Shown: positions 8,276 through 20,909 of the stretch, piece by piece
Numbering within the stretch: the stretch's first letter is position 1
Layout of the letters: each line of letters opens with the position of its first letter
From: Bimastos eiseni
Taxonomy: Eukaryota; Annelida; Clitellata; Crassiclitellata; Lumbricidae
DNA length: 64,000 bases
Direction: 5' to 3'
NCBI GenBank assembly: GCA_959347315.1
Contig: OY365807.1
Coordinates: 32,120,204-32,184,203 of the forward strand
Program-made: the position numbers and the translations under genes
The notes under the pieces: generated by a model
The model's input: only the letters and a program-made list of their open reading frames with translations
What the model was told of the DNA's origin: nothing
Databases searched by the model: none

Positions 8276-8888
8276 TTTATACATGAAAGAATGTTTTTTG
8301 TTTGTTGAGCAATGACTCATCATCGAAACTATTGTAAATTTCCGTGATTTTGACCTATTGGCGGACGTTTTGACCATGGTTTGTGCATGAATTGTGGCTC
8401 ATTTTTCAATTTTATGGTGGCCTATTTCGTTGGTATTAGAACCATGATGTGGGTTGTTGTGATTTTTGGTGATTTTGTAACCTAATGATAGGTTAATAAT
8501 AGGTTTTTTAACCTATTAGGTGGTGAATTGACCATAATATTGGTCAATTGTCCTAGTTTATTCACTTTTCTACTATTATCAAGATTTTTGAAATCAAGAG
8601 TTATTTTTTTGTTTATTTTGTTTTTTGGCTTTTAGTTTTCCTTTGGATTTTGTCACAATAGTTTTGTTATAAAATGCATCAAACACAGAAAAAGAGCTCT
8701 AACTCATTATTATAATTAATTTAGCTTGATTTCGGACTGATAGACACACAATTAGTAATATAATAGTACTATTAGTAAATTGAATAAAATATTTTAAAAA
8801 ACAAAAAAACAAAAATCGCCATTTTTTGTATCTTTTTTTACGACAAGAAACCAAATAACAAAAATCCAACATTTTTGCTGCCCTGGCG
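8276..8888. other. AT-rich DNA, no gene seen
   Basis: Long T-rich and A-rich runs, several short palindromic stretches (gaccataatattggtcaatt near 8,530; aacctattaggtggtg nearby). No feature supported. Confidence 0.4.
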
Positions 8889-9455
8889 TATATTCTTCTG
8901 CTTAAAGACAAACGTTACCACTTCTATCTATACTCTTTTGTTTGTAGACAAGAGTGATCGTAACTGCGTATATATTATATAACGCATACATATACACACT
9001 CTTCTGTTTGAAGACAATCGTTTCATATCTACGCATGCTCTTCTTTTAAATACAATCGTTTCAATATCTACATGTACTCTTCTGTTTGAGGACATTCGTT
9101 GCCATATCAACGTACACTCTTCTGTTTAATAACAATCGTTATCATATTCATCATGCTCATCTGTTTAAAGACAATACTATCTACGTATACATATACTCTT
9201 CTGTTTGAAGACAATCGTTACCATAGCTACATGTACGTATACTCTTCTGTTTACAGACAATCGCTACCATGTCTAATTAATAATTAAGGATTATACTCTT
9301 CTGTTTGAAGATAGTCGTTATGACTCGTTAACAAGGCTACGTATACTCTTCTAGTTACAGACAATCGCTACCACGTCTATTTATACTCTTCTGTTTGAAG
9401 ACAATCGTTTTCATGTCCAGTTATAAACACTCTGTTTGAAGACAGTCGCTACCAT
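8889..9455 (+). repeat. Degenerate minisatellite, about 13 copies of a 37-50 bp unit
   Basis: The core actcttctgtttgaagacaa followed by tcgttaccat recurs at about 8,889, 8,928, 8,998, 9,038, 9,078, 9,115, 9,150, 9,195, 9,238, 9,294, 9,343, 9,383 and 9,428. The core is kept, while the 8-20 bp between cores vary in length and sequence (often tatctacgtata). Spurious short frames result. Confidence 0.85.
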
Positions 9456-10835
9456 ATCCCTTCACTGGCTCCCAGTCTCAAGTCTCATATTTCTGCGTGT
9501 AACCAGTAGCGTATACCGATGAATGGCAGACTTCGTGGTTAACTTACCAAGTGACTTGTTCATTGTCCTGAATCCTCAGCTGGGTCATAGGTTGCCACAT
9601 GTATGTGAGACGCTTTGGAATTTACACGTTCCGCCTCTGGTAAACACCTTGATGTGTCACTAGACTCACTACTTACATGCAGTGGGGTCTGACCCGTTTC
9701 TAAACATCTGGTAATCTGATTGGACACCTTTCGTTCAATTCGCCGATTCATTGTGTTGTAGGCCTATGTTTGCCTTTCGTGTTTGAACCAAAGTGTTCTA
9801 GTGTGCTTGGCTGTCGAGTGGCGCTTTAGAAGTTGGAAGAGATTACGATGGTTTTTCTTAGCATTGGCCGATTTCTTTCAATGAGCCTTGAAGCATAAAT
9901 CAATGGCGTTATCTAACAGGCCAACTGGTCAAATATACATGCAGGTAGCGTCTATAGGCCTATCAAAAAAGGTTCGCGCCGTCTGCATGTATACATAGCC
10001 CACGCATCTTGAACAGTGATCTTGTTCAGTTTCGTAGGCCTGGTGGCCTATGTGCAGTCCAGCGAAGCAAGAGATAACGCCATCGTCGTCATTGAGTCAA
10101 CGTCAGCTAATCAGCAGAAAAGTGGCTCTGACTAACAGCAAACACTTCTCATGATAGGTATGGCCAGGGCACATATAATAAATTATATGTCTCAAGTTCA
10201 GGTAGGCCTATACTCTCATTCGTTCGTGGAGTTAGTCGCTCTTTACTCATCTCCGAAAGACATTCGAGACAGGTGTCACTGTACAGGGTATAGGACTGGT
10301 GCACGGATGTAGCCTATCGATGCTAATCCGACCAAGCCTAATTTTTTTAGACAACTGCGGACTTTGCGGATGCATAAAGAATAGTTCCATTACACGGTAG
10401 GTTGCTCTGCTGACACTCTATTCTGCGCAGGGCTAACTGTGCTGCACGATGTAAAGTACTTTTACTCTGACGCGTCAAGTAGAGACGCTAATGAGATCCA
10501 ACGCAAAAGAGACGATCTGCAATGCTATCTGACTGAAACTGATCTTTCAGAGGTAAATGTTGGTAGGCCAATCTAACAGGAGTTTACATGCATGGCGGCC
10601 TGGTGAATGGCAATTATATGTGTAGAGAGTAGTGCTGATTCTGAGAGAAAGCGGCGTTTTTAAAGTGTTGCTTGTGTCTGCCGCTATACAGGTTACATTA
10701 CTTTAAACTGTAGTCTTCATTTGCTACAGAAAGAAAAGCAGCATCAGCCAAAAACGAACGTGACAGAGGAACCGGAAGTGATTCTGAACGATTTCCTTGT
10801 GAACTCGAATGACATACATGAGTGAATCGTCGGAC
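9456..10835. other. Presumed upstream region of the LRR gene
   Basis: No gene seen. Many copies of the palindrome-like taggcctac/aggcctat motif, common throughout 9.7-17.2 kb. A promoter may lie near 10.6-10.8 kb; no clear TATA box. Confidence 0.35.
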
Positions 10836-11818
10836 ATGAAGCTGCTGCTGATGTTGCTGGCTCTTGTCTGCCTCGGCATCGGTTTCAGTGGGGCGGAGGA
10901 GGAGTCCAACTCCACCTGTGTTCATCCGAGTTGCATTTGTAAAGGTGAGAGCCTCATCTGTAACAACCTGAAGGAGTTCCCGAATCTACCGACTCCGAAC
11001 CCATTCACGGCATTCCTCTTTCACGACTGCAATATCGAAACGTTGTCTAAGTTGCCGACCTCGTACGGCAACGCCACTGATCTCCTGATTGCCCATAGTG
11101 GTCTGTCGAGCATTGCTGACGACGCCTTCGAGCATCTCAACGGACTTGAGACGCTGGAACTCAAAGGAAATCGTCTGAACACGGTGTCGCGGATCTCGCT
11201 GTTTCCGCTCAGAAATCTGGTGAGGCTCGATCTGTCCTACAACCGGTTCCTGGATCTACCGGAAGAACTATTCAAGGACCTTCCCAAACTCCGGGAGATC
11301 GATCTCGGCGGTAACCAGATACAGTTCAACGAAAAGCTGTTCAATGGCGCCGACGCTCTGACCAAACTGTTCTGTAATGATTGTCAACTCAAGGATGTTC
11401 CGACAATTTCCCTGAGAAAGATCGGAAAGCTAGAGCACCTGGAACTCAACGAAAATCCATTCCAGTTTCTTCGAGATGATACTTTCCAGGGATTAGGACA
11501 AATTCAGAACCTAGCCCTGGACAACTGCAGCCTATCCGATATTTCCAAACAAGCCTTGCAACCTTTCCATAGCCTACGTCAGCTGAATCTTGGCCATAAC
11601 GAGCTTAAGCACATTCCAGTGGGAACTTTTAATTACTCCTGGAATATCCTGAGAAAGCTATCTCTGGAGAACAACCTGTTCACATATTTGGACAAAAACT
11701 TGGCTCCCTGGTACACCCTAGATGAACTGAAACTATTAAACAACCCTTGGCACTGCGACTGCCATTTGGCTTGGATTAAGAACATCAATGTGAATGCATC
11801 CAACAATGAAAATGTGAC
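10836..11818 (+). CDS. LRR gene, exon 1: signal peptide, LRRs, first half of LRRCT
   Basis: Ends ...AAT GTG AC before gtaagt. The split codon AC|T restores Thr and brings in Cys from exon 2. Read without splicing, the frame would stop one codon later, leaving the Cys cap incomplete. Confidence 0.92.
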
Positions 11819-14800
11819 GTAAGTTTTGTTATTGTGTCTACTAATGAGACGACCTTTATGTATACTACAAAGCCCCTCAGTTTTAGTGCTCAGTGCCCTC
11901 CATGTGCTCCCCCAAATCGGTTTTTTTATATTTTTCTCCAATGGCTTTTTAAGATGACTTTAGTTAAGATAATTTGTGCTCCCCCCATTTTTCAAGTTTC
12001 TGGGGGGCTAAATTCAAAAAGTGGGTAGGGAATATTATTTCGTTTCGTGCAATTTTTTAAAATTATGCCCGACTTTTCAAAACCGTGTTACACCTCTGAG
12101 ATATATATATATATATATCCTATCTAGAGTAAATATTTTAATTAGAAAGGTGCAGAGTTTAATCACATCCAATCCAATCATTTCGATAGCGTCATTATTA
12201 TGATACCCAGAATATCTTTTGATAGTAGCTTCGTGTAAAATCGCATTCAATCAGCAGAAATCCAGGACCATTGGATGAACCTAGGTTGAAGTCAGAGAAC
12301 CTATAAATTGTCTGAGGTGGGTGATCGAGTTGAAAGTAACGAATTTTGCTTCTAAATGACATCGTGGAATTGGCGGAACGAACTGAAATGGGCAGGGAAT
12401 TAGAAACCTTACACCAACAACGGATAATGTCTGATAACCTATTATAACAACATTGTTAATTCGTGTGCGAGGCGCATTAAGATTCACAACATCCATCGAT
12501 CTTACTGTAGGCCTCATATCGAGAATTCTCAAACTAAATTAAGCTGCGTATCGTCAACATGACAAGGGTAGATAGGAGTAATTATGCTACTGAACTAAGT
12601 GGAGTACGTAGGCTTATAGTTGATACTGGACCTGGTTTCGAACTCGTTGGTCGGTTTCGCCTCGATTATATTATGTGTGGAGGAGAGTTGTGTGTCGGTT
12701 GGTCACCTAGGTGTCGGATTGTAAATCGTTTCGCTTGGCGGCCAAATGATATCGTTTATCGCTTTTAGGCTTACATGTATAACACGAAAGAAATGTCCTT
12801 GCGCGGCTCAACGACTACCACTCTTCCGAATCACTTCTCAACCACGCGAATCTTACTTCGCTGAAAACTAGACTATTCCCCAGAAAACCTACTTGCCTCT
12901 CTGTGCTTTGACTCTGAAAGGAAGTCACCTGTCATTGTCTTCTCGACATCTTCGCCACAGTCAACTTTGGAGATGAGGAGTCTGTTGGTCAGACGTCAAG
13001 TGCAAGCGTTAGGTCGTTTGCTCCCGCTGGAGAGTGACTTCCGGTTTTACACGTGTTCTTAATTTCAGCAGCCATGTTTAACAATTAGACTAGAACAGCG
13101 GTTTTCAACCGGTGGTACGCGTACCCCTAGGGGTACGCCAGCTGTTGCCAAGGGGTACGCAAGAAAAAATATTATAAAAAAATATTTTTGCAAAAACAGA
13201 TAAAACAAATACTTTCTTGCTATTATTTTAATCCATGTTTAGCTATTCTATGTTTTTCATAAAATTACGTCACAGTTTCATGATACATATAAATAAAATA
13301 AATACTTTCTCGCTAACATTTTAATTCTTGTTTAGCTATTCTAGGTTTTTCACAAAATAACGTCACAGCTTCGTCATGGATTTAAATAAAATAAATAGTT
13401 AAAAATTAAATAAGAAACAATATAGAATTTTAGATTTAAAGTTTTAAACTGTCAAATTATAGAAAAAAATATTGTAAAATAAATTAATAAAATACCATGG
13501 ATAGATGGCTCAAACAACAACCATTAAAAAGAAAGTTATCCTCTGACATCGCTACAGTAAGCAGCGAAACAACAGAGACAGTCACTGCAAACGTCCGTGC
13601 AGATTCAGAATCCGATGAGGAAAATCAAAAACTTAGGAAGGTTAGGCGATATGATGAGAATTATTTGTCTTTTGGATTCTCATGGTGTGGTGAAGAAAAA
13701 GAACCGAAACCCCAGTGTGTCATATGTAATGAAAAATTATCAAATCATTCGATGAAGCCTTCATTACTTCAACGTCACTTCAATACAAAACATGCTCTTC
13801 TCAAAGATAAACCACTCGAATTTTTTTAAATGAAAGAAGTTGAATTGAAACACGGTAAGAGCACATTAAAATCATTCACAACGGCTAACTCACAAGCTTT
13901 AACGGCGTCTTATTTGGTAAGCCTGAGAATTGCTAAAACTGGGAAACCACACACTATTGGGGAGAGTCTTATATTGCCTGCAGCTAAAGATATTGTGTCA
14001 TCCATTCTAGGACAAGCTGCTGCCATAAAACTTGATGTCGTTCCCTTGTCAGACAATACGGTTTCTCGAAGAATTCATGATTTAGCATCACAAGTAAAAA
14101 CAATTCTTATTAAAAGAATCAAGCAAAGCAAATATTTTGCAATTCAGCTGGATGAAAGCACCGACGTTACAAATTTTGCACAGCTTATGATGTATGTCAG
14201 GTATGAATTTGAACAGTCAGTTGAAGAAGAATTTTTGTTTTGTGAGCCTTTATCTGGGCGGACAACAGCGACAGAAATATTTAAGAAAGTTGATGATTTC
14301 ATGACTTCGAATGAAATAAATTGGCAAAATTGTGTTGGTGTTTGTTCCGACGGTGCAGCTGCGATGACTGGCAAACACGGGGGAGTTATAACACAAATTA
14401 AACAAGTTGCACCACAAGCAAAGTTCACACATTGCAGTATCCACCGTGAAGCTCTTGCTACCAAAGCCATGCCCACCAGTTTAAAAACTGTTTTGGACCA
14501 ATCTGTAAAAGTTGTTAATTTTATAAAAGCTCGGGCTCTCAACTCTCGATTGTTTTCAATAATGTGCAATGAAATGGGGAGTGACCATAAAAAGCTTCTT
14601 TTGCACACAGAAGTAAGATGGTTGTCACGTGGAAAAGTGTTATCTCGACTTTTTGAACTTCGCTCAGAAGTTCAAATATTTCTCACAGACAGTGAATTTC
14701 AAACAGCTGATTTATTTCTCAATGAGTTATGGTTAATGAGGTTGGCGTATTTAGCAGACATTTTTGGTAAACTGAACGAGTTAAATTCTAGCATGCAAGG

Positions 14801-17611
14801 ACGAAATATAACTCCATTCGTTGTGGCTGACAAAATAAATGCAACAATTAAGAAGCTTCAGTTCATGTTGTCAGATGTTGAACAACTTAAAGTAACTGCA
14901 TTTCAATCACTGCAAACTTTCTTGACAGAGAACGAACTTCGACTGCATCCTGACATGGTTAAAGATATTAAGAAACATTGTTCTCAATTAATTTCAAATT
15001 TTCAGACCTACTTTCCTGAACAGTTTGATGACAAGAGTTGGATACGAAATCCTTTTTCCGAAGTTGCATTGCCAGCTGATTTTTCTGTCCAGGAAAGAGA
15101 TCAATTCATTGAACTTTCATGTGATGGTGGATTAAAAAGCGAATTCAACAAGGACTTTTTGAGTGATTTTTGGCTTAAAAGAAGAGCAGAATATGGATTG
15201 ATTTCCGACAGAGCTTTGAAATGTTTGATCCCTTTCAGTACGTCATATCTCTGTGAAACTGGATTTTCTGCAATGCTTGCAATTAAAAACAAATACAGAT
15301 CGAAACTTGAACTTTAGCCAGACTTACGTCTAAAATTGACATTAATAAAGCCAGATATTGCAGACTTGTGCAAATCCAAGCAAGCCCAGTGCTCGCATTA
15401 AAATGATTAAACTTCCATTTGACTGATTAGTTAGCGGCTATTTGCATGCTATTCGAAAATATTAAAAATAAAATAACAAAATTTTCAATTAAACTGATTT
15501 TATTTGTGTGCAACAATAATAATTTCAATATAATTATAATATATTTAGCAAAATTCATATGATATCAACTTATGAATATAGGATTTCTTTAATATATAGG
15601 AGGATAGAACCAATTAACTAAAAGTTGTCAAATAACTAAAAAACGTTTTGAAAAGTTTTTTTCTGATGGGGTACCCACCCAAATAAAATTTTAGTTTGGG
15701 GGTACAACAAAAAAAAAGGTTGGGAACCGCTGGACTAGAATATACTATGGACAATAACCGCGCGCGCAATACCGTGCGGCTATAAAAACAAAACAGCGCC
15801 GATAAGTTATGGGCGATGCCACGAAGGTATTCCAACACAGGACGATTAACGTAGTCGGGGTTTGTTTCGGCAAAAATTGCTAAGAATAACGCGGTAGCGT
15901 CTTTAAAGTGCATTTATTGATCTGCTGTAGTGTTTTAAATTTAGAGCAAACATCCGTTTATAAAAGTGCGAACAGATTAGGCCTATGGTTCATGTAAAGC
16001 AGACTAAAGGGCCGTCCATAAATGACGTCACGCATTTTGGACGATTTTTGACTCCTTCATTCCCGTTCGTCAAAAATGCCATGACCCCCTTAAATATGAC
16101 ATCACAAACCTTGGACCCCCAAAATAACCAGATGTCCAATTGTAAAACGAAGAAAATTGGAGACAGCTAATTATTACACTCATCATGAAAAGCTCTGGTA
16201 GAATCATTGGATTTAAACAAAGGAATAGCAATTACTTGAAACAATCCAAACTTTTCCCACGCAAAAGCAAAATGCTCCTTCATGGAATAAATATAGAGAG
16301 CTCGGATCTCATCATCCTGTTCAATAGATATTCCATTCAGAGCCAGCGTTTTTCTTCTAGCCATTCAACTCTCTCCAGTCTCCATTTTCTTCATTTGCTC
16401 TTACAACCATTAGTTCACGTTGCCGACGTGCAGTGACTTTTTGATTCGTGCTTGTGTGTCACCAGGAGGTTGAGGGGATAAGTCCCCAACCTTTTACAGA
16501 GAGGGGACACGATACGTGAGTCCCACACATTTAATTCCTGTCTCTCTCTCATTGGGTGCCCCACCTGTCAAACGAGGTCGCTGCCTACGTGTGACGGTGT
16601 GTTACAGATTAGCTGTCTAACATCCAACCCTCCAAAATTGACACCAACAGTGAAAGTAAAAAATCCTAAATTTAAGAATACAATTATAATAATTAGTGTT
16701 TTTAGATTTCGGTTAAAGTTATTGCTAATTAAGTGGAACTTGTTCAATTAAGTGACAATTTATAATAAAACTACGAATTTTGATGTTTGATGTGATGATG
16801 TGACGTCACATCTCGTCGAACCCCTTGTCACACTTCGTCACAAATGGGTGACCCCCTAACGCATCGGCGCGTGACGTCATTTATGGACGGCCCCCTAACT
16901 GCCTCAACGAATTGATCATTTAGGCCTACTTCAAAGACTTCAAAGCACGCGTTTTGAAACGTTAAAGTAAGGTGATGAATTGGTGGACAACTAGTAAGGC
17001 CTCTATAAGTAATGACGTGAGCGGTTATGATCGGCGCGGTAATGAGTTAGGCCTACGCGCGGTAATTATCTGCGCGGTTTTGGGCGCTCGGTAATTCAAT
17101 TAGCTATAGTAGACCTATATGGTTTACTTCAATTACCGTGATTGAAGTAAACCCTCGGCCTATATATAGACCTACCATAGGCCTAGATTAGATAGTGCTT
17201 TTGATCAGGTTTGTTGAAGCGGCGCTATAGGAATTTTGTCTAAACATAATAACATTTACATATTGCACAGGCTTACAGATGAAATAAGATACAGACTGAA
17301 ATATTACAGTTATATATGTTTAACAATTTGTCCGTTTCAGTTGCGTCTCACCCCCGGAGCTTAAAGACCACTCCATTCATAAGTTGAGCGTGTCACAGAT
17401 GACGTGTCCCGGAGAGGCCAGCAGTAAACACGTGGTGGTGGTAGCCTTCGGAATTGTGGTCTTGGTCCTTGGCGTCACTGTTATCATCTGGTTCCTGGTT
17501 AAAACCATGAGCCGCCACCGTCGATACAAAGGCACGGAGGTGCAGTACAGCCAAGTCTACGGCGAAACTGTTTCAACGTTCGACTCCAGGCATTCACTCG
17601 TCTCCACATAA
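10836..17611 (+). CDS. Type I membrane leucine-rich repeat protein, two coding exons
   Basis: Exon 1 (10,836-11,818) joins exon 2 (17,341-17,611) across a gtaagt/tttcag intron in phase 2, giving 417 residues. The start at 10,836 opens directly with the signal peptide (MKLLLMLLALVCLGIGFSGA); ATGs at 10,809 and 10,818 are in frame but precede it. Then come an LRR N-terminal Cys cap (CVHPSCICKGESLIC), about nine or ten 23-25-residue LRRs (LVRLDLSYNRFLDLPEELF is typical), and an LRRCT cap (NPWHCDCHLAWIK) completed by Cys residues from exon 2. A 23-residue Val/Ile-rich membrane segment and a tail of about 40 residues with several Tyr follow. This is a cell-surface adhesion or recognition protein; ligand unknown. 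Many invertebrate relatives carry the misleading label oplophorus-luciferin monooxygenase non-catalytic subunit. The intron hosts two transposons. Confidence 0.9.
13088..15740 (+). mobile_element. hAT DNA transposon with exact 8-bp target duplication
   Basis: The element proper is 13,096-15,732 (2,637 bp). The 15-bp termini cagcggttttcaacc and (reverse complement of the right end) cagcggttcccaacc agree at 13 of 15 positions. Both sides are flanked by gactagaa (13,088-13,095 and 15,733-15,740), the 8-bp duplication expected of hAT transposases. Subterminal ggggtacgc and ggggtaccc motifs face each other. It sits in the LRR gene intron in the same orientation as the gene. Confidence 0.95.
13497..15401 (+). 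pseudogene. hAT transposase, ZBED5/SCAND3-like, two nonsense codons
   Basis: About 635 codons from ATG 13,497, interrupted only by TAA 13,827-13,829 and TAG 15,315-15,317; the frame stays open after each and ends at 15,399-15,401. The N-terminal part has a BED zinc finger (CVICNEKL followed by LLQRHFNTKH). The catalytic RNase-H-like core shows LDESTD, CSDGAAAMTGKHGG and HCSIHREAL; the C-terminal hAT dimerisation block has LIPFSTSYLCETGFS, which carries the final acidic residue. With only two point lesions and no frameshift it is a young copy. Neighbouring stops mean it makes no full transposase. Confidence 0.93.
16004..16898. mobile_element. Non-autonomous DNA transposon with 26-bp inverted termini
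   Basis: Left end agggccgtccataaatgacg then tcacgc (16,008-16,033), right end gcgtgacgtcatttatggac then ggcccc (about 16,869-16,894), an inverted match of at least 24 bp. Candidate 4-bp duplication ctaa at 16,004-16,007 and 16,895-16,898. The 887-bp interior has no transposase; a short minus-strand frame (16,364-16,167) is not recognisable. The same terminal sequence type is widespread in invertebrate repeats; I do not assign a superfamily. Confidence 0.8.
17341..17611 (+). CDS. LRR gene, exon 2: end of LRRCT, membrane segment, cytoplasmic tail
   Basis: Follows tgtccgtttcag. Encodes CVSPPELKD, then MTCPGE with the last cap cysteine, a 23-residue hydrophobic helix, a basic stop-transfer (MSRHRRYKG) and a tail with YSQVYGETVSTF that ends at TAA 17,609-17,611. 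Confidence 0.92.
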
Positions 17612-17910
17612 AAGACAATTGCAGTCATCGATCGTTGTTCAAATAGAACCTAATTTAATTGAAACACATAATAGCCTCCTTCTCCGAATGCCTTAGGACC
17701 ACACATGAAAGCAATGTTCGTCAAACACCCGCTGATCCGTTGCATCTGACGCTAGCACAAGTCTTGAGGAAGAACGAAAGAACAGCTAGCCGGAAGTTCC
17801 TCCTAATTCGAGGCCTTCAATCGTTTGTCTGACTATTTTTATTTTTTTATTGTACAGCTCAGCTTTATATAGGCTAAGTGAACTAATCTTGACTTCTTTT
17901 ATTGGTTTAC

Positions 17911-17917
17911 TATATAT

Positions 17918-17988
<71 letters not shown>
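17911..17988. repeat. (TA)n microsatellite, about 78 bp
   Basis: Nearly pure TA with one interruption near 17,930, in the 3' region of the LRR gene. Confidence 0.98.
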
Positions 17989-17990
<2 letters not shown>

Positions 17991-18023
17991 TGTGTGTATG
18001 AAATAACAAATGCAAAATTTTAT

Positions 18024-18029
18024 AATAAA
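18024..18029 (+). promoter_or_regulatory. Possible polyadenylation signal of the LRR gene
   Basis: aataaa 413 bp after the LRR stop codon, the first strong candidate after the TA tract. Supported only by position. Confidence 0.35.
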
Positions 18030-18309
18030 ATTTGATTAAAGTAAAAAGGCTTTCTTATTTTAATTTTAACAACACAGTTCCACATCGAAGATGATTTGGT
18101 GTATCCCTCCTTCGTTCTCCACGCTTGGGACTGGCACTGTCAAAGTCCAAACCGTGGTGGAGCAAATAGGCTAGCATGCGATAACCGTGGAGAAGTCAAC
18201 TAGACACCGACAAATGCACAGGAGGATCTTGGTCATAGACTCATAGTCAGAGTGGATGGACAACTAATTATTATCGAGTGGTTCAAGATCACTGTGTGTG
18301 TGTAGATAG

Positions 18310-18456
18310 GGATGTGGCCGGTCACCATTCCTATTTAACCTGCACCTGGAGGCAATAATGAGCTTTGTATTGAAGTCTGGTAAGACCGGAGTAACAGTAA
18401 TTTGGCAGATGCTCAACAATCTGCATTTCTCTGATGACAATAATTTGGTTGCAGGG
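18310..18456 (+). pseudogene. LINE reverse-transcriptase fragment
   Basis: One frame reads GCGRSPFLFNLHLEAIM, then GVTVIWQMLNNLHFSDDNNL. These match RT palm blocks (GCPLSP-LFNLYLE, and the FADD/YADD catalytic block, here FSDD) of non-LTR retrotransposons such as RTE, Jockey or CR1. Stops lie on both sides. A relic. Confidence 0.75.
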
Positions 18457-19676
18457 TAACTGGGACAAATAGAATTATAACCGACAGATAGTGTACATCA
18501 AACCAGTAAAATGCTTCATCAATGTAGGCCTACACACAATTGACTTACAAGGGACGAACTGAAACTTACTTGTCTGCTTCCTAGTGTAAACAGAGCCAAA
18601 AAATCATAACAATTGTGCAACCTGACAAACTACAAATCAAGAGAATGAGACTTTCTTTAAATATTTTAAACTCAGACTTGGTACAATTCAACTCTAAAAA
18701 CTCAGACTCCGCAGGAAATCGACACTCAGTTCATCCCTGTTACATACTATAAATATTTTTAAATGATCAAAACTCTACCAGGTTGGATAAGAAGACATCC
18801 ACGCATTTCTTGAATACGTTATAATATAAACAAATGCAGTGCTTCTGCGATTACAACACATGCAGCTGAGTAAGAATACAGCTGCAGATTCAAATTTGAA
18901 TAGGTCCAACTAATAAATGATCTCTTACAAATAGCCGTATCTGACTTATCTCAAATGAAATCTGGTTTTAGCAAAAATTATTAACAGCAAATATTAACAA
19001 TAGCAGTAGCAGCACTAGAATGGGAACGCAAATGGAGGTAGGAGGGGTAGTTGCGGTGGTAGTAATAGTAGTATTTTACAGGTGGGAGTAGTAGTAGTGA
19101 TAGCACATGTAGTAGTAATAGTACAAAGTAGTCTCTGCAAATATTATCGAGAAGATAATAATTCTGCAAACCTAATAATCCTTTGCCATTGGGATATAAT
19201 TTACATCCATTAAATATTACAGTCCTGCCAGTACTAATGTACTACCCTAAGAGTAACTGTGACAGATCATGACAAATCATAATTGGCTCAGAGTATTACT
19301 CGTACCAGTATGTCAAATTGTAATGGTACAGAAATAAATATCTCAGTTAGTAGTCAATTACTATCACAGCATTAATTTTGTATGTACATAATATATTGTT
19401 CGTAATCTTAGCGATGGGGATATAATTGGAGCATCGCACACATGTTGCATATATGGCATCCATATAAAAGTGCATGACCTAAAACGTAAAATGTACGCAT
19501 ACTAGTTGTGATATTATATAGTACTGCAACTTTGTCCATTGATAATTAGTTGGTGTATCAACTTACATGTCTGGCATAAGTAAACATCCGACAGTCAAGC
19601 ACAGGAATTTGTTTTTAAGTTAGTAGAACAACACACTTAACTACAACCTGCAAAGCATAGTTATCCTGTAGGCCTA
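18457..19676. other. Intergenic DNA, no gene seen
   Basis: AT-rich, with a (TAG/GTA)n-like imperfect stretch at about 19,000-19,130. Nothing else supported. Confidence 0.4.
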
Positions 19677-20909
19677 CAAGGGGAGATTGGGGCTGGTTGT
19701 ACTTGTAATGGTGGCAAGTTGTAACAACATCTAAATCACAGGAATTGAAAATCAGGGAACTAACGTATACAGATCAAACTTGCGTCTATTGTTTACAGTT
19801 TATATTCATTTTATCTTTGCTGATGTTACAACTTCTGGCATTTGTTTTTATAAGTTGTGATTTTCACCACCAAAAGAAGTTTTTTCATGTGCATAATTTT
19901 TCTCTCTGGGTGCATATAGAGCACAATATTATTACTTATTGTCGGTTAATGTGAATTTTTTTGGTTAGATTACATGGCTGAACGCAAAACATTGTTGGTT
20001 AAAATGGAATATCCAAAATGTATTTAATCATCTTAGGTACGTGAGTGAAGCAGTTTGTAATATTTTCCAAGAGGCAGGTTGCAACACTGTTAAAACCTGT
20101 CCCAGCACCATCTTAAATGCTTTAAATACTTGGTTTGGATTTGCATACGGCTGCAAATGTAATTAAATTTCTGTCTTAAACTGCAGAGATGAGGAATCAC
20201 AAGTAGAGCACCAGTGGAGACCATACTATACATGTATGTAATGAAATATGCGGAAAAGATCATCCAGAATCTACCATGCCGTAGAAGAAGAAAACGATAA
20301 AAATTAAATCCACAAAGAGAAACTCAAAACAAAGAAGCACTAGGTTGTAAAGTAAAAGCATCCATGGCAAGACAGGCAACAGAAGACAAGCAATGTTCCA
20401 AAGAAAGAGAAATTAGTAGTAGAATGTTCAGAAGAAAAGAAAAGCATCCAGTTCACACACATCGGAGGATGATGATGATTGCTTTTGTCTTGTTTGTTGT
20501 TAGTTTTATGGCGATAACAGAAATAAACAGGAAGAGTTGTAAGAAGTGGTCACATGTGGATTGCACTGATGGCCGATGAATTATGTGTGTTATAAATGTG
20601 ACTCCACCGCCTCGGACCAACAGTGGGCCATTGTAGTTTTGCATCCTGCCCCAATACTGAAAGCAGTGTTACAATTTACCCCATGCACTGTTACAACCAA
20701 CTCCTAGTTGGGGATAGTTGTAACACTTAAACGCTTATTTTTCTTATTTAATAGACTTATACATTTGAAACTTAACATAATTATAAAGCTTTCTTTCTTA
20801 CAGGATTTCACTGATATAATTAACGTGAATCGTAATTGGAGAAATAGTTCAGTCATAAGTCAGTTAAATGTGTAAATTATAATATTACAACCAGCCCTGG
20901 TTTCCCTTA
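19677..20909. mobile_element. pogo/Tigger-like transposon relic
   Basis: Ends are imperfect inverted repeats: left caaggggagattggggctgg then ttgta; right, reverse-complemented, taagggaaaccagggctggt then tgtaa. TA dinucleotides flank both (19,675-19,676; 20,910-20,911), the duplication used by Tc1/mariner/pogo elements. The subterminal motif gttgtaac recurs inside both ends. The right TA lies in a TA run, so that flank is weak evidence. Confidence 0.55.
20364..20579 (+). pseudogene. Possible transposase C-terminus with PHD-like end
   Basis: A 71-residue frame ending RKSCKKWSHVDCTDGR, which resembles the W-x-x-C-x-x-C-x-x-W-x-H-x-x-C end of the zinc-binding tail on many pogo/Tigger-type transposases. 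The upstream part is degenerate. Confidence 0.4.

Noticed and set aside
8889..9455. CRISPR array
   Set aside because: Spacers are variable in length and related to each other, cores are degenerate, and this is an animal genome.
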